Below, in pieces: positions 27,439 to 32,001 of a stretch of DNA of 32,001 nt (its first letter is position 1; each line of letters begins with the position of its first letter). The stretch is from Fidelibacterota bacterium (lineage in GTDB: Bacteria; Fidelibacterota; Marinisomatia; Marinisomatales; JAADGP01), in the NCBI GenBank assembly GCA_027021785.1, contig JALUTR010000265.1:1-32001 (forward strand), in the 5' to 3' direction. Position numbers and translations under genes: made by a program. The notes beneath the pieces are model-generated. The model was not told the origin of the DNA. It made no database searches and saw only the letters and a list, made by a program, of their open reading frames with translations.

Positions 27439-28305
27439 TCATGAAATTGAGCGTAACAAATCGATAATCCGTTCCAGATCATCGGCGGAGAAATAGGATA
27501 CTTCAATGCGACCGCCTTTTCGTTGCGGAACAATTTTAACTTTTGTTCCCAGGATCGATATAAGTTCATCTTCCAGGGGCTTAACCGGCCGGTCGACAAC
27601 TTTTTCGGCGCTTTTTTTCTGCGGTGCCGGTTTCGGGGCCGCCTTTGATTTCGCATAAGCCTCCGCCGCCCGGACACTCATACCATTTTGTACAATTTGT
27701 TTCCACAGTTTGTATTTGGCGGCGGTTGTTTTCATCATTAGAATAGCGCGACCGTGCCCGGCTGAAATGCTTCCTTCACGAATACTATCGCGGATTTCCT
27801 TGGGGAGCGTCAATAAACGTAAGGCATTGGCGACGGTCACTCTCTTTTTCCCCACCGCCTGAGCGATCTTTTCCTGGGGTAAATCAAACTTGCTGTTTAA
27901 AAAAGCGTACGCTTCCGCTTCTTCGATAGGATTCAGATTTTCGCGTTGGATGTTTTCGATGAGGGACATTTCCATCATTTCCGCTTCATCGGACACCTCC
28001 ACCAAATAGGCCGGGATATCACGTAATCCGGCCATTAACGCCGCGCGCAGGCGACGTTCCCCTGCCACTAAATAAAACCGGCCGTCCTCAATCCTGACCG
28101 TAATTGGCGTAAGCACCCCCTTCTCCTTAATCGATGCCGCCAATTCCTCCAGTGCAACTTCGTCAAATTCCTGTCGCGGCTGATGAGGGTTGGGTTTAAT
28201 ATCCTTAATCGGAATAGTGGCGGCGCCCTGCCGGGTGGTGGGGAGCGTATCTTCACGAGGTCTTATTAAGGCTTCCAGGCCCCGACCTAAGCGTTTATCG
28301 GACAC
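27439..28305 (-). CDS. parB: Chromosome partitioning protein ParB (Spo0J type)
   Basis: CTP-dependent DNA clamp that loads at parS and spreads. With the GTG at 28305 it has 288 residues and starts MSDKRLGRGLEALI, the family N terminus that stimulates ParA. The CTP-binding GERRLRA is at 82-88. ENIQRENLNPIEEA follows at 117-130, and then the helix-turn-helix (LPQEKIAQAVGKKRVTVANALRLL). The C-terminal dimer domain is at 235-288. I chose GTG because AGGAG lies 10 bases upstream; the in-frame TTG at 28323 overlaps that site. It overlaps parA by 11 bases. Confidence 0.96.
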   Translation of the reverse strand: MSDKRLGRGLEALIRPREDTLPTTRQGAATIPIKDIKPNPHQPRQEFDEVALEELAASIKEKGVLTPITVRIEDGRFYLVAGERRLRAALMAGLRDIPAYLVEVSDEAEMMEMSLIENIQRENLNPIEEAEAYAFLNSKFDLPQEKIAQAVGKKRVTVANALRLLTLPKEIRDSIREGSISAGHGRAILMMKTTAAKYKLWKQIVQNGMSVRAAEAYAKSKAAPKPAPQKKSAEKVVDRPVKPLEDELISILGTKVKIVPQRKGGRIEVSYFSADDLERIIDLLRSIS

Positions 28306-29059
28306 GTTCCAGAATCTCCTCAACTAAATTCATATAATTGCGAGCCCCCGTGGAATTGGCATCGTACAGCAAAGCCGGTTTCCCAAAACTGGGGGCTTCT
28401 CCTAAACGGACATTACGATGAATCACGGTTTTAAACAATTTATCTTCGAAATAGCTCTCTACCTCCTGAGCCACTTCTTTCGACAAATTCAGCCGGCTGT
28501 CGTACATCGTAAGCAATACCCCGGCAATCGTTAAATTTGTGTTCAAATGTCTTTGAACCAATCGAATCGTATTCAACAGTTGTCCCAGACCTTCCAGAGC
28601 GTAATATTCGCATTGAATCGGAATAATGATCATATCCGAAGCCGTAAGCGCATTGATCGTCAACAATCCTAAGGACGGGGGACAATCCAGGATAATAAAA
28701 TCGTATTTGGATTTAATCGATTCCAGGGCGTTTTTCACCTGATATTCCCGTGCCATCAAACTTACCAATTCAATTTCCGCCCCCACCAAATCGTGGGTTG
28801 AAGACACAAGATCAAGGTGGTCAAACTGCGTCCTGGTGATGGCCTGATCAACGGGGATGCCCCGGATTAATACGTCGTAGATAGTCGCCGGTGAATCCTG
28901 GGTCAAATCCGAAATACCCGTAGTGGCGTTGGCCTGGGGGTCTAAATCGATTAATAAGGTTTTCATTTCGGTAACCGCCAAACTCACCGCTATGTTAACG
29001 GCCGATGTGGTTTTCCCCACACCACCTTTTTGATTTGCTATTGAAATTATTCGTGACAT
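28295..29059 (-). CDS. parA: Chromosome partitioning ATPase ParA (Soj type)
   Basis: Walker-type ATPase that binds DNA as a dimer and moves ParB-parS complexes. The 254 residues lack the N-terminal domain of plasmid ParA, so this is the chromosomal type. Deviant Walker A KGGVGKTT is at 11-18, with the signature lysine K11. LLIDLDPQANATTG follows, then DFIILDCPPSLGLLTINALTASD. The C-terminal half is complete. It is the first gene of the long minus-strand cluster. There is no Shine-Dalgarno before the ATG. The promoter should be just right of 29059. Confidence 0.97.
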   Translation of the reverse strand: MSRIISIANQKGGVGKTTSAVNIAVSLAVTEMKTLLIDLDPQANATTGISDLTQDSPATIYDVLIRGIPVDQAITRTQFDHLDLVSSTHDLVGAEIELVSLMAREYQVKNALESIKSKYDFIILDCPPSLGLLTINALTASDMIIIPIQCEYYALEGLGQLLNTIRLVQRHLNTNLTIAGVLLTMYDSRLNLSKEVAQEVESYFEDKLFKTVIHRNVRLGEAPSFGKPALLYDANSTGARNYMNLVEEILERVR

Positions 29060-29759
29060 ACAAAAGGAGATTTTGAATTTACCTTCAAAAAAAGGGAAAT
29101 GAATTTACTTGTATGTTACTGGGGATACAAGGCGGTTACCGTTTTGTTGCCGAATAATACATCTGTCCAAGATAAATGTTTTGAAGAATTATTTGGACAG
29201 CATATTCCAAGTTAGTTTTGGATTGTGTGCTCAAAGTATCAGAAAATCCCCTTTCTTAAATCTTTTATGGGGATTGTTTCAGGAAGAAAAGGCCAAATCC
29301 GTCCAAGACCGGGGGGCACTATCATTGAATTGTCGCTCTTTTAAAATATTTCGGACAGTAATGGGCGAATAACAAATAATTTTCACAACCGACCGGGAAG
29401 CGAATAATCGGGTAATTGTCTCGTAAAAAAAGCGCAAGCAGAGATTGGGGAACAGATTTTGAAATCCGCAGGCCGGCGGACCGGCGCATATCGCGGAGCC
29501 AATCTACCGGCACTGATTGTCCGTTTTTAAACTTTTACCCTGTTTTTCCTGCAAATGTCCTTTTGTTCATGGTCGGGAGACCATGAACGATCAGGCTAAA
29601 GTGTAATCCGATTCTGCGATCAGCCTGAGAATTGGTTCTCCACCCATAACCGAGGCATTACAACCCGGCTTGTAAATAAATTGTCCCGTCCCGAAAGGGA
29701 CTGTAAATTTAACGAACAATAATGCGCTAAAGCTTTATTGTAACAACACCCAAACGGAT
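29060..29759. other. 700-base gene-free region between parA and tdh, with several hairpins
   Basis: No convincing gene: ORFs here have odd composition and no family features. Toward tdh there are four inverted repeats. GCCGG-CGGA-CCGGC lies at 29472-29485. GTTCATGGTC-GGGA-GACCATGAAC lies at 29565-29588. A 7-bp pair with 24-base loop lies at 29591-29597 and 29622-29628. GTCCC-GAAA-GGGAC lies at 29688-29701. Two of the loops are GNRA tetraloops. This may be a structured tdh leader RNA or a set of protein sites. It matches no riboswitch that I recognise. Confidence 0.5.
29565..29588. other. Perfect 10-bp hairpin with GGGA loop
   Basis: GTTCATGGTC (29565-29574) and GACCATGAAC (29579-29588) are exact complements around GGGA. 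There is no T-run on either side, so it is not an intrinsic terminator. It lies 171 bases before tdh. Confidence 0.8.
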
Positions 29760-30785
29760 ATGAAAGCTCTGGTTAAACGGTCCGCCGAACCCGGCATTTG
29801 GATGGAAGACGTTCCCGCCCCCGCCCTCTCCACGAATGATATTTTAATCAGGATCGAAAAAACGGCTATCTGCGGCACCGATCTTCATATATATGAATGG
29901 AATGACTGGGCCCAACGGACCATCAAACCGCCGGTAATTATCGGCCATGAATTTGTCGGTGAGGTCGTGGAAATCGGGCCGGGCGTCACCCATTATTCGG
30001 TGGGCGACCGTGTTTCCGGGGAAGGACACATCACCTGCGGGTATTGCCGTAATTGCCGGGCCGGTAAACGACATTTGTGCAACCTTACGATCGGGATCGG
30101 CATTAATCGTGACGGGGCGTTTGCCGAATACCTGGTAATGCCCGAAAGAAATATCTGGCCCGTCCATAAAGATATTCCCTCCGACATCGCTTCCTTTTTC
30201 GATCCTTTCGGCAACGCAACCCATTGCGCCCTGTCATTTGAAATGGTTGGTGAGGACGTATTGATTACCGGAGCGGGGCCGATCGGAATCATGGCGGTCG
30301 CGATTTGCCGCTTCGTGGGCGCCCGCCACATCGTCATCACGGATATTAACGAATACCGACTCGCGCTGGCACGTAAAATGGGCGCGTCGCTTACCTTAAA
30401 TGTGACGCGGGAAAAAATTGAGGACAGTATTGCCAGGCTCGGTATGACCGACGGATTCGATATCGGCCTGGAAATGTCCGGTAATCCACGGGCTTTTAAC
30501 GACATGGTAAAAACCATGTATCATGGTGGTCGAATCGCTTTACTTGGTATTCTGCCAGAAACCACACGGATAAACTGGGACGACGTAATTTTTAAAGGTC
30601 TTCATATCAAAGGGATTTATGGCCGGGAAATGTTCGAAACCTGGTATAAAATGACCCAAATGCTGCAAAGCGGGCTGGATATTTCTCCGGTTTTAACGCA
30701 TAAATTTCACGTCGACGATTTTCAACAGGCCTTCGATATAATGGAATCAGGCCGTTGTGGGAAAGTAATATTGGAGTGGGATTAA
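29760..30785 (+). CDS. tdh: L-threonine 3-dehydrogenase
   Basis: Zinc- and NAD-dependent medium-chain dehydrogenase converting threonine to 2-amino-3-ketobutyrate. At 341 residues it is the same length as the E. coli enzyme. Catalytic zinc residues are C38 ([15 protein letters not shown]), H63 and E64 ([12 protein letters not shown]). Structural zinc cysteines are C93, C96, C99 and C107. The Rossmann motif GAGPIG follows. The start is the first Met of the conserved N terminus; Shine-Dalgarno is weak. kbl follows after a single base, so the two are co-transcribed and the unstable product can pass straight to Kbl. Confidence 0.96.
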   Translation: MKALVKRSAEPGIWMEDVPAPALSTNDILIRIEKTAICGTDLHIYEWNDWAQRTIKPPVIIGHEFVGEVVEIGPGVTHYSVGDRVSGEGHITCGYCRNCRAGKRHLCNLTIGIGINRDGAFAEYLVMPERNIWPVHKDIPSDIASFFDPFGNATHCALSFEMVGEDVLITGAGPIGIMAVAICRFVGARHIVITDINEYRLALARKMGASLTLNVTREKIEDSIARLGMTDGFDIGLEMSGNPRAFNDMVKTMYHGGRIALLGILPETTRINWDDVIFKGLHIKGIYGREMFETWYKMTQMLQSGLDISPVLTHKFHVDDFQQAFDIMESGRCGKVILEWD

Positions 30786-30786
30786 T

Positions 30787-31971
30787 ATGAAACAAGGTAA
30801 AGAAATATACCAATCCACGCTCAACCGGATTAACGCGGACGGTTTGTACAAAAAAGAACGCACAATCACAACCCCGCAAGGGGTAACGATCAATACCGTG
30901 GAAGGGGGCGAAGTCCTTAATTTTTGTGCAAACAACTACCTGGGGCTGGCCAACCATCCGGACATCATCGCCGCGGCCCGGAAAGCATTGGAAGACTACG
31001 GATTCGGGCTGGCGTCGGTGCGGTTTATTTGCGGGACACAAGACATCCACAAAAACCTGGAAAGAACGATCGCGACTTTTTTCGGTACCGATGACGCCAT
31101 TTTGTACACCAGTTGTTTTGACGCCAACGGGGGATTGTTCGAGACCCTGTTAGGGCCGGAAGACGCCGTTATCAGCGACGCGTTAAACCATGCTTCCATT
31201 ATCGACGGGATCCGGTTGTGCAAAGCCCGGCGCTATCGCTACGCGCACAGCGATATGTCGGATTTGGAGGACAAACTAAAGGAAGCGCAATCCGCCCGGT
31301 TGCGCCTCATTGCCACCGATGGTGTCTTCAGCATGGACGGGGATATAGCCCGCCTGGATGAGATTGTTCCGTTAGCGAAAAAATACAATGCTATGGTCAT
31401 GGTTGACGATTCGCACGCCACCGGATTCGTCGGCCCGACGGGCCGCGGGTCAGGAGAATACCACGATGTTTTGGACGAGATCGATATAATAACTTCAACT
31501 CTGGGGAAAGCCCTGGGCGGCGCTTCGGGAGGTTTCACCACCGCAAGCCGGGAAATCATTGACCTGCTGCGGCAGCGATCCCGCCCCTATCTCTTTTCCA
31601 ATACGTTGACCCCGGCCATCGTGGCAGCGGGAATCAAGGTGTTTGAAATGCTGTCAGCGACAACGGAATTACGCGACAGGCTGGAAGCCAATACCCGGTA
31701 TTTTCGGCAAAAAATGACTGCCGTCGGGTTCGACATCAAACCGGGAGACCATCCGATTGTCCCCATCATGCTGTATGACGCGGTACTGGCGCAGAAAATG
31801 GCCGCCGCCCTCCTCGAGGAAGGAATCTACGTTATCGGGTTTTTCTATCCGGTGGTTCCCAAGGGTGAAGCCCGCATACGGGTGCAAATTTCCGCCGCGC
31901 ACGAAAAGGAACACCTGGATCGGGCGGTAACGGCGTTTGAAAAAACGGGGCAAAAACTGGGCGTCATTTAA
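30787..31971 (+). CDS. kbl: 2-amino-3-ketobutyrate CoA ligase (glycine C-acetyltransferase)
   Basis: PLP enzyme of the alpha-oxoamine synthase family that splits 2-amino-3-ketobutyrate with CoA into glycine and acetyl-CoA. Length 394, close to the E. coli 398. The N-terminal [14 protein letters not shown] is canonical. The PLP lysine is K241 in [14 protein letters not shown], and [16 protein letters not shown] lies before it with the cofactor-binding Asp and His. It completes the two-step threonine-to-glycine route with tdh. The gene ends 30 bases before the window edge; that tail is too short to interpret. Confidence 0.96.
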   Translation: MKQGKEIYQSTLNRINADGLYKKERTITTPQGVTINTVEGGEVLNFCANNYLGLANHPDIIAAARKALEDYGFGLASVRFICGTQDIHKNLERTIATFFGTDDAILYTSCFDANGGLFETLLGPEDAVISDALNHASIIDGIRLCKARRYRYAHSDMSDLEDKLKEAQSARLRLIATDGVFSMDGDIARLDEIVPLAKKYNAMVMVDDSHATGFVGPTGRGSGEYHDVLDEIDIITSTLGKALGGASGGFTTASREIIDLLRQRSRPYLFSNTLTPAIVAAGIKVFEMLSATTELRDRLEANTRYFRQKMTAVGFDIKPGDHPIVPIMLYDAVLAQKMAAALLEEGIYVIGFFYPVVPKGEARIRVQISAAHEKEHLDRAVTAFEKTGQKLGVI

Positions 31972-32001
31972 TAACCGGTCTTATCGCTTCGGGATATTTT
32001 T

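Noticed and set aside
29060-29072. AAAAGGAG on the plus strand just right of parA as a ribosome site
   Set aside because: Wrong strand for parA and no plus-strand gene follows.
29109-29372. 87-codon ORF right of parA
   Set aside because: No ribosome site, unusual residue mix, no family match that I recognise.

Overview
The window looks like chromosomal core sequence from an uncultured diderm bacterium of the FCB (Bacteroidota/Chlorobiota/Calditrichota-like) neighbourhood. Reasons are the FCB-style insertion in SecA, a lipobox lipoprotein, a long AtpB with an extra loop, a bactofilin, and the order parA-parB-M23 peptidase-bactofilin-atpZ-atpI-atpBEFHAGDC. Base composition is moderate (by eye, a little under 50% GC). 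There are no phage, IS or CRISPR elements. The phylum assignment is inference from gene content only.

Layout, left to right. (1) 1-407: 3' end of a TrpB2-type tryptophan synthase beta gene, closed by a strong terminator, then a spacer full of palindromes. (2) 728-5344: a 1538-residue multidomain protein with an N-terminal acyl-CoA ligase, a long unassigned middle containing a degenerate kinase-like segment, and a C-terminal GNAT-like acyltransferase. It is the most unusual object here. (3) 5345-6101: a heptamer repeat array, a 13-bp inverted repeat pair, and a tRNA-Leu(UAG) gene. (4) 6102-13423, all minus: nusB-secA, a thiolase/acyl-CoA dehydrogenase pair, and phoH. (5) 13497-16875, all plus: a TatT-like lipoprotein, a DUF2953-like protein, a GerW/YtfJ-like protein, a divergent PlsY-like acyltransferase, and a two-CBS protein. 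(6) 16956-29059, all minus: aspS, then one long cluster running parA-parB-M23-bactofilin-atpZ-atpI-atpB-atpE-atpF-atpH-atpA-atpG-atpD-atpC. (7) 29760-31971, plus: tdh-kbl, the two-step threonine-to-glycine pathway, after a 700-base gene-free region with several hairpins.

How the genes fit together. The F1Fo ATP synthase is complete in one operon. It sits downstream of a chromosome-segregation pair and a cell-wall/cytoskeleton pair that overlap or nearly overlap each other. Lipid metabolism recurs: acyl-CoA ligase fusion, thiolase plus acyl-CoA dehydrogenase, and PlsY. tdh-kbl makes glycine and acetyl-CoA from threonine. The AspRS carries a residue associated with non-discriminating enzymes, suggesting tRNA-dependent asparagine synthesis.

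None of this has been checked by database search. Family names rest on motifs read from the translated sequence.
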